From the NCBI RefSeq assembly GCF_000292345.1, contig NZ_ALOU01000061.1, positions 40,524 through 104,523 on the forward strand: a stretch of DNA of 64,000 nucleotides, read 5' to 3'. Both the position numbers and the translations under genes were made by a program. Below are positions 16,844 to 25,795 of the stretch, in pieces; position 1 is the first letter of the stretch, and every line of letters starts with the position of its first letter. Source of the stretch: Cupriavidus sp. BIS7 (GTDB lineage: Bacteria; Pseudomonadota; Gammaproteobacteria; Burkholderiales; Burkholderiaceae). The notes under the pieces were generated by a model. The model did no database searches. It was not told where the DNA came from and was given only the letters and a program-made list of their open reading frames with translations.

Positions 16844-19767
16844 ACCCGACTCCAGGATTGCTGCGCCGCGCGTTCGACTACCTCTCGCAGGACCTGCTTC
16901 GCCGTGTCGAGATTCGCTACCGGCTGATTGCCGCCTCCATTCTGCTGGCTTTGCTGCCGACGTTCATCTCGGGTTGCATCTCCTATGTGAAGTCGGTCGA
17001 GGCGATCAGGGAGAACGCCGAGATATTCTCGAAGGAGGTGGTCAAGCAGGTCTCCAGAAACATCGGGTTGCGCATGCAGCAGATCGAGACGGAAAGCAAC
17101 CTGCTGGTGCTCTCCGATCGGGTTCAAGGGGCGCTTGCGAGGGCCGCGGGCGGTAGCGCCAAGGTGCAAAGTGAAGCGCGTCAGGACATGGCGCGGCTAC
17201 TGCTTGATCATTACGGCGCGGTTGATTTCATCAACCAGAAATACCTGCTCGACAAGAACAACCGGATTCTGGACACGCAGGCGTTTACGCAATTGACCCA
17301 GGGCGTGACGAGTCTGGTCAGGCGGGCCCAGGACACGCACGAACGCACTTACTGGGGCAGTTACGACAACGGCGTCGGACAACAGAACCTCGGGATGGTG
17401 CGCACCATTGTCGACAAAAGCAACAACGATCATCTCGGCAATCTGGTTCTGATCGTTCGTCCCGCATTCTTCTCGACGATATTCAACGACGTCGCCACGG
17501 GCAGCGGCACGCAGATCTACATTCTCGATGCAAGCGGCGGCAAGGTGATCATCCGTGCCGACGCCGCCAGCACCGACGCGATCCCCGAATCCGACCTCAT
17601 CGAGAACATCTCGCACAACGCGGCGCCAGGCGAGGCGCGAAGCTTCGTGGCGTTCGCCGGGAAACGTGGTGGACGCTACCTGGCCGCGTACGTGAGAGTC
17701 CCCGGAACGAGCTGGTTCGTGGTCAGCACGATTGCGGAAAAGAAGCTGACGGTAGAGGCGCAGGCGGTGCGAAACCAGATCGTGCTGGTCGGCATTTCGG
17801 GTTTCCTGCTGTCGATCTTCCTTGCGTACTTCATATCCCACAGTATTTCCGCGCCGTTAAGGGAACTGGTACGCAAGGTGCACGATACCGGCGACGATGC
17901 CGGCGCCCAGGTTGACGAAACGGTCCATGCGACAGCCACGGCCAGCGCGCAGGACGAACTGGGCAGGCTCTCGCAACGCTTCGAAAGAATGCGCGAAGCG
18001 ATCACGCAGAAGATCCTGAAGATCAACGAGATCAACGCCTCGCTCGAACAAACCGTCGTCGACCGAACGGCCGAACTCATCGAGCGGGAGCGGGAGTCCC
18101 GCACGTTGATCGAGAACTCTCCCGATACCATTGCCCGCTACGACCGCTCGTATCGCCGCATATACGCCAATCCCGCGTTCTGTGCGCTGGCGGGGTGCGG
18201 TCTCGCCGAAGTGCTCGGCAAGCGGCCCTCGGAACTCCCCGGCGGTCCCAACGCACTGATCTACGAAAAGATCATCAGCGAAGTCATTGCCAGCGGGAAA
18301 AGCGCGCAATTCGAGTTGAGATGGGCCGGGAAGGACGGGCAGGACCAATGCTCGCACATCCGCATCACACCGGAGATCGACCGATCCGGCAACGTGAACT
18401 CCGTGCTGGCCGTTGGCCGCGATCTCTCCGACCGGATGGCGTTCGAGGCAACCATCTGGAAACAGGCCAACTTCGACGCGCTGACCGGCTTGCCGAATCG
18501 CCAGATGTTCCATCAACGCCTGGCGCAGGAAGCCGGGCAACCGGACCTGTTCGGGCAGCGCATTGCGTTGATGCTGATCGACCTGGACCGCTTCAAGGAA
18601 GTCAACGATTCGCTGGGGCACGACATGGGGGATATCCTCCTGATCGAAGCCGGCAAGCGCATCGTTTCGTGCGTGCGCCAATCCGATACGGTTGCCCGTC
18701 TTGGCGGCGACGAGTTCACCGTCATCTTGCCGGGCCTGGGCGACACGGAAAGCGTCGAGCGGATCGCGAAGACCATCATCGGCAAACTGGCCGAGCCTTT
18801 CAGGCTCGGCGCGGACGAAGCCTTCGTTTCCGCCAGCGTTGGCGTCACCTTTTACCCGGACGACGCCAGCGATCTCGACGTGCTGTTCAAGAACGTCGAT
18901 CAGGCGATGTATGCGGCCAAGAACGCCGGGCGCAATCGCTTCAGCTACTTCACGCCCGATATGCAGGTGGAAACCGAAAGGCGCCTGCGGCTCACCAACG
19001 ACCTGCGCGTCGCCCTGCCCGGCAAGCAGTTTCAGCTCTGCTACCAGCCCATCGTCGACCTGGCGACCGGCGAGATCTGCAAGGCCGAGGCGCTGATCCG
19101 CTGGCTGCACCCTGAGCGCGGCACCATCAGCCCGCTCGAATTCATTTCTCTTGCCGAGGACACGGGCCTCATCGTTCCAATCGGCGACTGGGTGTTCAGG
19201 CAAGCCGTGCAACAGGCCCGGCAATGGCGAGACCAGTTCCATCCGTCTTTCCAGATCAGTGTCAACATGTCTCCAGTGCAGATTCGTCAAGACAGCCTGC
19301 TGTGCGCGCGCTGGTCCGACTTCCTCGCACACGAAGGCATGCCGGGGCAAAGCGTCGTGGTGGAAATCACCGAAGGGCTGCTATTGCAGGCGGAATCGAA
19401 GATTGACGAGAAACTGCTGACCTTCCGCCGCAGCGGCATGGGGATTTCGATAGATGACTTCGGAACAGGTTACTCGTCGCTCGCCTATCTCAAGCGATTC
19501 GACATCGACTACCTGAAGATCGATCGATCCTTCGTCCACAACCTCAGCTTCGACGAAGACAACCAGGCGCTGTGCGAGGCAATGGTCGTCCTTGCGCACA
19601 AGCTCGGCATCCAGGTCATTGCAGAGGGGGTTGAGACCACCGAGCAACGCGATTTTCTCAAGGCTGTCGGTTGCGATTTTGCTCAGGGCTTTCTCTATTC
19701 GATGCCAGTTCCACCCGGCGAATTCGAACGCCTGGTCTGGCCGCAGCTTGCTGAGCAGGCCGACTGA
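16840..19767 (+). CDS. Membrane-bound c-di-GMP diguanylate cyclase/phosphodiesterase (periplasmic sensor-HAMP-PAS-GGDEF-EAL)
   Basis: The 975-residue protein has a first membrane helix (about 28-50), a periplasmic sensing region of about 260 residues, and a second helix (about 312-336). A HAMP-like linker, a PAS domain (about 418-530, beginning LIENSPDTIARYDRS), GGDEF and EAL follow. The cyclase motif RLGGDEF (about 619-625) is intact. An RxxD product-inhibition site (RQSD) lies five residues before that motif. The EAL side keeps KAEALIRW, EITEG, IDDFGTGYSS, YLKIDRSF and AEGVET, so both activities may be functional. ATGA overlap with the upstream binding protein suggests a joint sensory unit. 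The net effect on c-di-GMP cannot be read from sequence. Confidence 0.93.
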   Translation: MNPTPGLLRRAFDYLSQDLLRRVEIRYRLIAASILLALLPTFISGCISYVKSVEAIRENAEIFSKEVVKQVSRNIGLRMQQIETESNLLVLSDRVQGALARAAGGSAKVQSEARQDMARLLLDHYGAVDFINQKYLLDKNNRILDTQAFTQLTQGVTSLVRRAQDTHERTYWGSYDNGVGQQNLGMVRTIVDKSNNDHLGNLVLIVRPAFFSTIFNDVATGSGTQIYILDASGGKVIIRADAASTDAIPESDLIENISHNAAPGEARSFVAFAGKRGGRYLAAYVRVPGTSWFVVSTIAEKKLTVEAQAVRNQIVLVGISGFLLSIFLAYFISHSISAPLRELVRKVHDTGDDAGAQVDETVHATATASAQDELGRLSQRFERMREAITQKILKINEINASLEQTVVDRTAELIERERESRTLIENSPDTIARYDRSYRRIYANPAFCALAGCGLAEVLGKRPSELPGGPNALIYEKIISEVIASGKSAQFELRWAGKDGQDQCSHIRITPEIDRSGNVNSVLAVGRDLSDRMAFEATIWKQANFDALTGLPNRQMFHQRLAQEAGQPDLFGQRIALMLIDLDRFKEVNDSLGHDMGDILLIEAGKRIVSCVRQSDTVARLGGDEFTVILPGLGDTESVERIAKTIIGKLAEPFRLGADEAFVSASVGVTFYPDDASDLDVLFKNVDQAMYAAKNAGRNRFSYFTPDMQVETERRLRLTNDLRVALPGKQFQLCYQPIVDLATGEICKAEALIRWLHPERGTISPLEFISLAEDTGLIVPIGDWVFRQAVQQARQWRDQFHPSFQISVNMSPVQIRQDSLLCARWSDFLAHEGMPGQSVVVEITEGLLLQAESKIDEKLLTFRRSGMGISIDDFGTGYSSLAYLKRFDIDYLKIDRSFVHNLSFDEDNQALCEAMVVLAHKLGIQVIAEGVETTEQRDFLKAVGCDFAQGFLYSMPVPPGEFERLVWPQLAEQAD

Positions 19768-19837
19768 TGCTCAGCGGCCAGGACCCGTACTGGCATGAGT
19801 CAGCCGGCCGTGAAACCTCAGACCGCGGTCATCGTAC

Positions 19838-21262
19838 TTACGGCACTTCCACCTGCGCCTGGATGCGGCCCTCGCGGATCGCCGCGATGAAAGCCCGATA
19901 GTCGCTGCGGTTCTGCGAGCAATACTCGGTCGCGAACTCGCAGATGGCGTCTTCGAACGTCTGGCCGGAGCCCATGTAGCCGGCAATCATGGCCGCGTCG
20001 CCAGAGCGTGCGTGGGCACGAGCCAGCGCTTGCGCGCACATTCGGCCGTAATGCCTGAGCATGTTGGCATCCCAGTCCTCGATAATGGCCGACAGCTTCA
20101 TGTCGCGTAGCTGGCGGATATAGAAGTCCCGGCCGTTCTCGCCGCGAGTCCATCCCAGGAACAGGTCGCTGGCGGCCTGCATCAGCCGCTGCCCTGCTAT
20201 CACCCGCTGGCCGTGATTTGGATACTCGCTTCTGCCAGCGTACGGTTCCAGCACGGAGGCCCGTGCCTCCTTGATCTGCAGGAATAGCGGATCGTTGTCG
20301 GCGGCCATGAACAGGGCGACACCACACCTGGTCCCCACGCTTCCTACCCCCACGACCTTGAAGGCCATGTCAAAGTAGCGGAAGCGATTGAACAGCATCC
20401 ATATGTGATCGGGCAAGCTTTCCCGATAGCCGTCGATGGCTTCGGAGAAGCCCGAGGAAATCCCCGGTGCCATGTCTTCGTCCGGATGAAAGATCAACGG
20501 CGGTTCGTCCTTGATTCGTGGTTTCGCCCCCTCCTCCGACACGAGCTTCGGATACATGTGATCAGGCACCGATTTGCGCCGCTCGGCCTCGATCCGTTCC
20601 GCCAGCCGCTTGCGGGCCAGCGCCACAGTGTCCGGGTCACCGCTTCGATCCTCATACTTCTGCAGGTCGATCCGGTCGTACCAGACATCCAGTGCGCGCA
20701 TCCAGCCATAGTCGAACATCCGTTCGCGGTAGTGGCGAACCAGGTCGGTAACGGCGCGCGCCGCGTCGCTCTTCGGCAGCGCAAGATGCTCCGCCGCAAT
20801 CGCCACGCTTGCCGCCAATCGCTTGACGTCCCACTCGAAGGGAGCCGGCAACGTTTCGTCAAGGTCGTTGATGTCGAAGATCACATTGCGCTCCGGCGTT
20901 GCGAACCCGCCGAAGTTCATCAGATGTGCGTCACCGCATGCCTGCACCCTGATGCCGGATGTGGGTGTATCGCCAAGATCCGCTGCCATGATCGCTGCGG
21001 CCCCGCGATAGAACGCAAACGGCGAAGCGGACATCCGCCCGAAGCGGATCGGAACCAGTTGCTCGATCCGGCCCTCGTTCGACTCAATCAGGATGTCGAG
21101 AGGGTCCCTGCGGTCTGCCGGCGGCTTCCATCCGGCCTGCGCCGTGCGCGGCGTGTTATCGCGCAGCGCACGCCCCGCTGCCGCGCGCTCGTCGGCGCTC
21201 ATGAAGCCGGTGGCCTCCTGCGCGCTACCGGCGGCCATCTTCAATTTTTCAGGCTTGTTCAT
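19838..21262 (-). CDS. DUF2252 family protein
   Basis: The 474-residue cytoplasmic protein is a clear DUF2252 member (COG4320-type) of unknown biochemical role. Diagnostic blocks are RFGRMSASPFAFYRGAA near residue 74, CGDAHLMNFGGFATPERN near 128, and FDINDLDETLPAPFEWDVKR shortly after. GVGSVGTRC comes later and the C-terminus carries YCSQNRSDY. The conserved GDAH/ND pattern recalls phosphotransferase-like active sites, but that is only a resemblance. GAGGA lies before the ATG. It follows the SulP gene by 15 bp on the same strand, so the two are probably one operon. Confidence 0.88.
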   Translation of the reverse strand: MNKPEKLKMAAGSAQEATGFMSADERAAAGRALRDNTPRTAQAGWKPPADRRDPLDILIESNEGRIEQLVPIRFGRMSASPFAFYRGAAAIMAADLGDTPTSGIRVQACGDAHLMNFGGFATPERNVIFDINDLDETLPAPFEWDVKRLAASVAIAAEHLALPKSDAARAVTDLVRHYRERMFDYGWMRALDVWYDRIDLQKYEDRSGDPDTVALARKRLAERIEAERRKSVPDHMYPKLVSEEGAKPRIKDEPPLIFHPDEDMAPGISSGFSEAIDGYRESLPDHIWMLFNRFRYFDMAFKVVGVGSVGTRCGVALFMAADNDPLFLQIKEARASVLEPYAGRSEYPNHGQRVIAGQRLMQAASDLFLGWTRGENGRDFYIRQLRDMKLSAIIEDWDANMLRHYGRMCAQALARAHARSGDAAMIAGYMGSGQTFEDAICEFATEYCSQNRSDYRAFIAAIREGRIQAQVEVP

Positions 21263-21277
21263 TTCAGCGTCCTCGAT

Positions 21278-23044
21278 TCAAACATCGCCCGCGTGCAACG
21301 GCTCCAACGGAGGATCAGCAGGCGCAGCGGCGTGAAAGTCGTCAACCGCATCGGCAATCGTCGTGCGACGGTCAAGATGGCCAACGAGCTTGTCCAGGCC
21401 CTCTGCCCGCAAGACGTCCCGGACTTCCGCGTGCGCGCCAACCACCTGCAGCGCGGTGCCGGACGCTCGCAGTGCATCATGCATCGTTGCCAGCATGCGC
21501 ACGCCCGCAAGATCCATCGCCGGAGAGTTTGACAAGTCGCAGATAACCAGCCGGATGGGCTCCTGGCATGCGCGAAGCCTTTCCCAGAAGCCGCTTTTGA
21601 CGTGTTCGACATTGAAGTAAAGCAGCGCGGCTTCCGGGCGGAAGATCAGCACACCTGGCGTCGGCTCGTTATCGGGGTTGCGTTCGATATCGGAGAACAG
21701 CCGCGTGCCGGGAATGCGGCCGAGAAATGCAAGGTGCGGCCGGGCTGCCCGGCGAATCAGCAGCAGCATCGAAACCAGCACCGCCACGATCACGCCCTTC
21801 AGGATGCCGAGCAGCAGGACGGCCGCGAATGCCGCCATCGTGATTGCGAACTCGAAACGGCTGACGCGCCAGACATGACGTAGCTCGCCGATATCGATCA
21901 GGCCCTTTACCGCCACCAGGACGATGGCGGCCAGCACCACATTGGGCAGGTTGGTCAGCAAGCCGGTCAGGAACATCAGGCACAGCCCGATGGTGATGGA
22001 AGCGAAGACCAGCGCAAGCGGGGTGCGCGCACCGGCCTTGTCATTGACCGACGACTGCGACAATCCCCCGGCAACCGGGTAGGCCTGGAACAGGCCGGCC
22101 GAGAGGTTGGCAACGCCCAGGCCGAGCAGTTCCTGACGCGCATCGATCTCGTATCCATGTGACTGGGCTAACGCGCGCGCTGCCGAGACACTCTCCACAT
22201 ACGACAGCAGCATGCAGGCGAACGCCAGCGGAACCACCCCGTCCACGTCGCGCGGACGCAGGGCTGGCAGGCGGAAAGCGGGCAGCCCTTGCGGCAATGC
22301 ACCAACCACCTTGAAGCCAAGCTCCGGCAATGACGTGACCGACAGCAGGACAGTCGAAATCACGACAACAGCCAATGCCACCGGACGGCCGGGAAGGAAT
22401 TTCTCCCCAAGCAGCAGCATGCCGATCGCGACGAGTCCGAACGCCAGCACGGCGAGGTTGGTCTGCGGTATCTGCCCCGCGAGTATGGAAATACGCTCGA
22501 AAAAGAACTCGCCCCCGCCTTTGACGCCGAACAGCTTCGGCAACTGGGTCAGCGCGATCGTCAGGGCTGCGCCTGCCTTGAACCCTAGCAGGATGGTCTC
22601 ACTGATGAAATTGACCAGCGAACTGAGCCGCAGCAGCCACGCGCCGATGCACATGACCGCCACCAGCAGCGCCGTCAAGGCGGCGATCGACGCCCAGCGG
22701 CCGGGGTCTCCGGCGGCCATGTCCGCCACCGTGACACCAACCAGCATCGAGATGGCAGACGTCGGCCCGATGGCAAGCTGGCGCGACGAACCGAACAGCG
22801 CGTAGAAGAACCCGCCAACCAGGTAGCAATAAACGCCGTACTGGGCAGGCAGCCCGGCAAGCGATGCGTACGCCAGCGATACCGGAATGCCGTATGCGGC
22901 AAGCGTGACGCCGGCTACGATGTCGCGCCGCAACCAGCCACGCTGATAGGCCGGCAACCATTGGGCCGGCGGGAACAACGCGCGCCAGCCGGTCGGGGCG
23001 GCGCGGCCGGACCGCGCGTCAGACAAGGCAGGAGCTTCGGACAT
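21278..23044 (-). CDS. SulP-family anion transporter with C-terminal STAS domain
   Basis: The 588-residue protein has a hydrophobic transporter core (about residues 30-440). It contains LPAYQRGWLRRDIVAGVTLA at the front, YASLAGLPAQYGVYC, and the SSRQLAIGPTSAISMLVG block typical of SulP. A STAS domain follows at about 455-570, with the conserved serine loop in CDLSNSPAMDLAGVRML. Family members carry sulfate, bicarbonate, C4-dicarboxylates or other anions, often with sodium or protons. GGGAGG precedes the ATG. It heads a likely operon with the DUF2252 gene. Sulfate versus bicarbonate cannot be settled; a carbonic anhydrase gene exists 7 kb away but is not adjacent. Confidence 0.92.
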   Translation of the reverse strand: MSEAPALSDARSGRAAPTGWRALFPPAQWLPAYQRGWLRRDIVAGVTLAAYGIPVSLAYASLAGLPAQYGVYCYLVGGFFYALFGSSRQLAIGPTSAISMLVGVTVADMAAGDPGRWASIAALTALLVAVMCIGAWLLRLSSLVNFISETILLGFKAGAALTIALTQLPKLFGVKGGGEFFFERISILAGQIPQTNLAVLAFGLVAIGMLLLGEKFLPGRPVALAVVVISTVLLSVTSLPELGFKVVGALPQGLPAFRLPALRPRDVDGVVPLAFACMLLSYVESVSAARALAQSHGYEIDARQELLGLGVANLSAGLFQAYPVAGGLSQSSVNDKAGARTPLALVFASITIGLCLMFLTGLLTNLPNVVLAAIVLVAVKGLIDIGELRHVWRVSRFEFAITMAAFAAVLLLGILKGVIVAVLVSMLLLIRRAARPHLAFLGRIPGTRLFSDIERNPDNEPTPGVLIFRPEAALLYFNVEHVKSGFWERLRACQEPIRLVICDLSNSPAMDLAGVRMLATMHDALRASGTALQVVGAHAEVRDVLRAEGLDKLVGHLDRRTTIADAVDDFHAAAPADPPLEPLHAGDV

Positions 23045-23370
23045 GGCGTCCTCCCGGCAATCAGCAATCGAGTGGCGGAATCGAGTGGCGGTTCAGAGCC
23101 CGGGACGGGCCTTCGCCCACGTGGCCCTCATCAGTCAAGGTAGTTGTCTAGCCTGACGAGAGTTTGATCCATGTCACGGCAGCGTGCTCGCGTTTCGCAG
23201 CGTATGCACACGCAGCCGCATCCGCGAATCCTGGAAAAACAAAACAAGGACACAGAACACATGCTTTGATTTAACGCAAGCTGAAATCAACAAGCTACCT
23301 TTTCATCGACTTGCCGCTTTCTATACTCGATGCTCGAAGCGAGCCTGACAACAATACGGCGAGGTGCAAG
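23045..23370. other. Intergenic region between divergent SulP and cytochrome-porin genes
   Basis: This 326-bp region must contain two divergent promoters. I see a short tandem duplication (aatcgagtggcgg twice, about 23067-23093) close to the SulP start and an A/T-richer part from about 23230 to 23350 leading into the cytochrome gene. No gene, terminator or recognisable operator was found. Confidence 0.5.
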
Positions 23371-24711
23371 ATGAACGCTAGCGCGAGGTGTTCGGTCGCT
23401 TTTCGTTTAGCTATTGCCCTTCTGGCTGCGACGTTCGCGCCGACAAGCATCGCCGTTCCCGCCTTCGCCCGGCAGACAGGCATGGCCTGCGTGGCCTGTC
23501 ACGTGAATTTCCCCGAATTGACCCCGTTCGGTCGCTTCTTCAAGCTGACCGGGTACACCTTGTCGAACAACCGCACCATCCCCTTGTCCGCAATGGTGCA
23601 GGTATCCAGAACATCGTCCAGAACGGTCGACCAGGCCAATTTTGACTTTGTTCGCAATGACGATGTTGCATTGCAGCAGGCCAGCGTATTCCTGGCCGGC
23701 AAAATCGTCGATCACGTAGGCGTGTTTGCCCAATGGACTTACGACGGCATTGCCCACCATGCCGCGCTCGACAATACCGACATCCGCGCCGCGTGGCACA
23801 TGACGGAAAACGATGTCGACTTTATCTACGGGGTAACCGTCAACAACAACCCCACCGTATCGGATGTATGGAACACCACTCCAGCCTTTGGTTTTCCTTT
23901 TGCGTCGAGCAGCGTTTCCGTGACGCCCGCCGCGAGTACGCTCATTGATGGCGGCCTTGCGCAGCAGGTTGCTGGCTTAGGGGCATATGTCTTCTGGCAG
24001 CGCAAGATCTATGCGGAATTCGGTCTCTACCGTACCGCAGATGGAGCATTCTCCGTATTCCGCACGGGCCAGGACATCAATACGCCCGGTGGCGTAGCAC
24101 GACTGAGTGGCGCGAATCCGTACTGGCGGATCGCGTACAACCAGGAATGGGGAGCACATTCCCTCATGCTGGGGACTTTTGGGCTGATCGCCGATCGGCT
24201 TCCGGATAACACCATACCCGGCACACCGACCGATCGCTTCAGCGACTATGCGCTTGATGCCCAGTATCAGTACCTCACCTTGCCGCACGCCTTTACTGCT
24301 CAAGCTGCGTGGATCTACGAGAAACAGAACTGGCGCGCCAGCTTTCCCAGCGGCGGCATTGGCGCGGGCCCGACGCCGGCCAATCCCACCGACCATCTCA
24401 CCACGTTCAAAGCCAAGGCGTCCTACATGTACGAGCGCAAGTATGGTGCGACGGTGGGCTATTTCTCTACAACCGGGAATGCCGACGCGGGGCTATACGC
24501 ACCAGTACCCGTCACCGGTAGCGCCAATGGATACCCCGACTCTCGTGGAATGATCTTCGAGCTGGATTACCTGCCGCACCCTCAGGTCAAACTCGCGCTG
24601 CAGTACACATGGTTCATGAAATTCAATGGCGCGCATACCAATTACGATGGCAATGGCAGAAACGCCATGGACAATAACACCGTGTATCTGCTGGCCTGGT
24701 TCGCGTTCTGA
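23371..24711 (+). CDS. Cyc2-like fused monoheme cytochrome c-outer membrane porin
   Basis: The 446-residue protein has a signal peptide (about 1-33), one heme-binding motif CVACH (40-44), and then a long region rich in alternating aromatic and polar residues that ends in WFAF, the terminal phenylalanine typical of outer-membrane barrels. The front, FARQTGMACVACHVNFPELT, then PFGRFFKLTGY, matches the pattern of fused cytochrome-porins of the Cyc2 type, which pass electrons across the outer membrane and include Fe(II) oxidases of iron-oxidising bacteria. Length is in the Cyc2 range. ATG 23371 has GAGG seven bases before it. A diheme cytochrome c gene follows. Function in this organism is inference; a decaheme/MtrB-type system is not present. 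Confidence 0.75.
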   Translation: MNASARCSVAFRLAIALLAATFAPTSIAVPAFARQTGMACVACHVNFPELTPFGRFFKLTGYTLSNNRTIPLSAMVQVSRTSSRTVDQANFDFVRNDDVALQQASVFLAGKIVDHVGVFAQWTYDGIAHHAALDNTDIRAAWHMTENDVDFIYGVTVNNNPTVSDVWNTTPAFGFPFASSSVSVTPAASTLIDGGLAQQVAGLGAYVFWQRKIYAEFGLYRTADGAFSVFRTGQDINTPGGVARLSGANPYWRIAYNQEWGAHSLMLGTFGLIADRLPDNTIPGTPTDRFSDYALDAQYQYLTLPHAFTAQAAWIYEKQNWRASFPSGGIGAGPTPANPTDHLTTFKAKASYMYERKYGATVGYFSTTGNADAGLYAPVPVTGSANGYPDSRGMIFELDYLPHPQVKLALQYTWFMKFNGAHTNYDGNGRNAMDNNTVYLLAWFAF

Positions 24712-24764
24712 TCGACCGAGCCAGTGCGTGCCATCCGCCGCTTGCTGATTACCCTGAGGCAGCC

Positions 24765-25385
24765 ATGACCAAGTTCTTCGTCGCCCGCGTGCTCAGAAAT
24801 ATCTTGCTTGCCCTGTCGGCTGCGGCGCTGACGATTCTGTCTGCGACTGCCGCAGACGGAGCAAAGCTTGCTGCCCAGCTATGCGTCGCCTGCCATGGCG
24901 TACATGGTCACAGCGAATCGCCGATGTTCCCGCGTCTTGACGGGCAAACTTCCGAGTACATCCAGGCGCAGCTCAAGGGTTTCCGCGAACATGCACGCGG
25001 CGAAACTGATGCACGCGCCTACATGTGGGGAATTGCTTCGCAGCTTGATGACGATACCGTTCGCGCCCTCGGAGACTATTACGCGAGCCAGACCGCCGCA
25101 CCTGGCCGGACAGGCGATGCGGGTCTCGTGGCCAGAGGTCGGGTCGTCTTCGAACAAGGCGTTCCCGACAATGGCGTACCTGCCTGCGCCACTTGCCATG
25201 GGGCACAGGCCCAGGGTAATGGCGCGTTTCCGCGGCTGGCCGGGCAGCACGAACCGTACCTGTTGCGTCAGATCGAACTGTTCAGGAGCGGCGCCAGAGG
25301 CAATGCCCCGGTGATGAGCGCGGTGGCACATCAACTCAACGCCGAACAGGCTCAAGCGGTTGCAGCGTATTTGCAATCCCGGTAA
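24765..25385 (+). CDS. Periplasmic diheme cytochrome c, c4-like
   Basis: The 206-residue protein has a signal peptide (cleavage near the AAD at 29-31) and two class I cytochrome domains with CVACH (40-44) and CATCH (141-145). The repeated pattern PRLDGQ...YIQAQLKGFR and PRLAGQH...YLLRQIELFR is typical of cytochrome c4. Distal methionines are likely in the AYMWGIA and PVMSAVA segments. It starts 53 bp after the cytochrome-porin gene, on the same strand, and is the natural periplasmic electron carrier for it. Transfer to a terminal oxidase would be the expected next step, but none is encoded here. Confidence 0.9.
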   Translation: MTKFFVARVLRNILLALSAAALTILSATAADGAKLAAQLCVACHGVHGHSESPMFPRLDGQTSEYIQAQLKGFREHARGETDARAYMWGIASQLDDDTVRALGDYYASQTAAPGRTGDAGLVARGRVVFEQGVPDNGVPACATCHGAQAQGNGAFPRLAGQHEPYLLRQIELFRSGARGNAPVMSAVAHQLNAEQAQAVAAYLQSR

Positions 25386-25535
25386 CCGCCATGGCATTGC
25401 CGTCAAGTGGTTGCCGCAAAGGGTCGGCTATTTGGATGACTTGTTGCCTGCATCCGAATGGCGTACGTTTTCCTCGTCAGCGCAATGGCCAGCGCCTAAG
25501 CTGAATGAGCGATTTCCATCCCACTGGAGGCGTCC

Positions 25536-25763
25536 ATGCATCATGCTCCGCGCCGTAGATCCGGTGCAGTACTGACCGGCCTCCTCACATCAGGTGCCCT
25601 TGCAATCGTGCTCTCTGCAACGCTGGCTGGCTGTGCGGACCCGCCCCGTGATACTTCTGCCACGCCACCACCACCGCGTATGCCGATCGTCGCAGGCGAC
25701 GATGTAGCGCCCGGCCCCGCCACCGCGCGCGGCGCCGCCGATTCGCCGCCGGCCAAACCCTGA
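25536..25763 (+). CDS. Small proline-rich lipoprotein
   Basis: The 75-residue protein has a basic N-terminus, a hydrophobic signal helix and a lipobox ending ATLAGCADPP (Cys about 33), then a low-complexity tail rich in Pro and Ala. GGAGG lies seven bases before the ATG. It is convergent with the ArsR gene and 150 bp after the cytochrome gene. No function can be assigned; lipidation is predicted from the motif. Confidence 0.65.
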   Translation: MHHAPRRRSGAVLTGLLTSGALAIVLSATLAGCADPPRDTSATPPPPRMPIVAGDDVAPGPATARGAADSPPAKP

Positions 25764-25795
25764 CGACGCACATACGGCACCGCTTCGCGCGCGGA

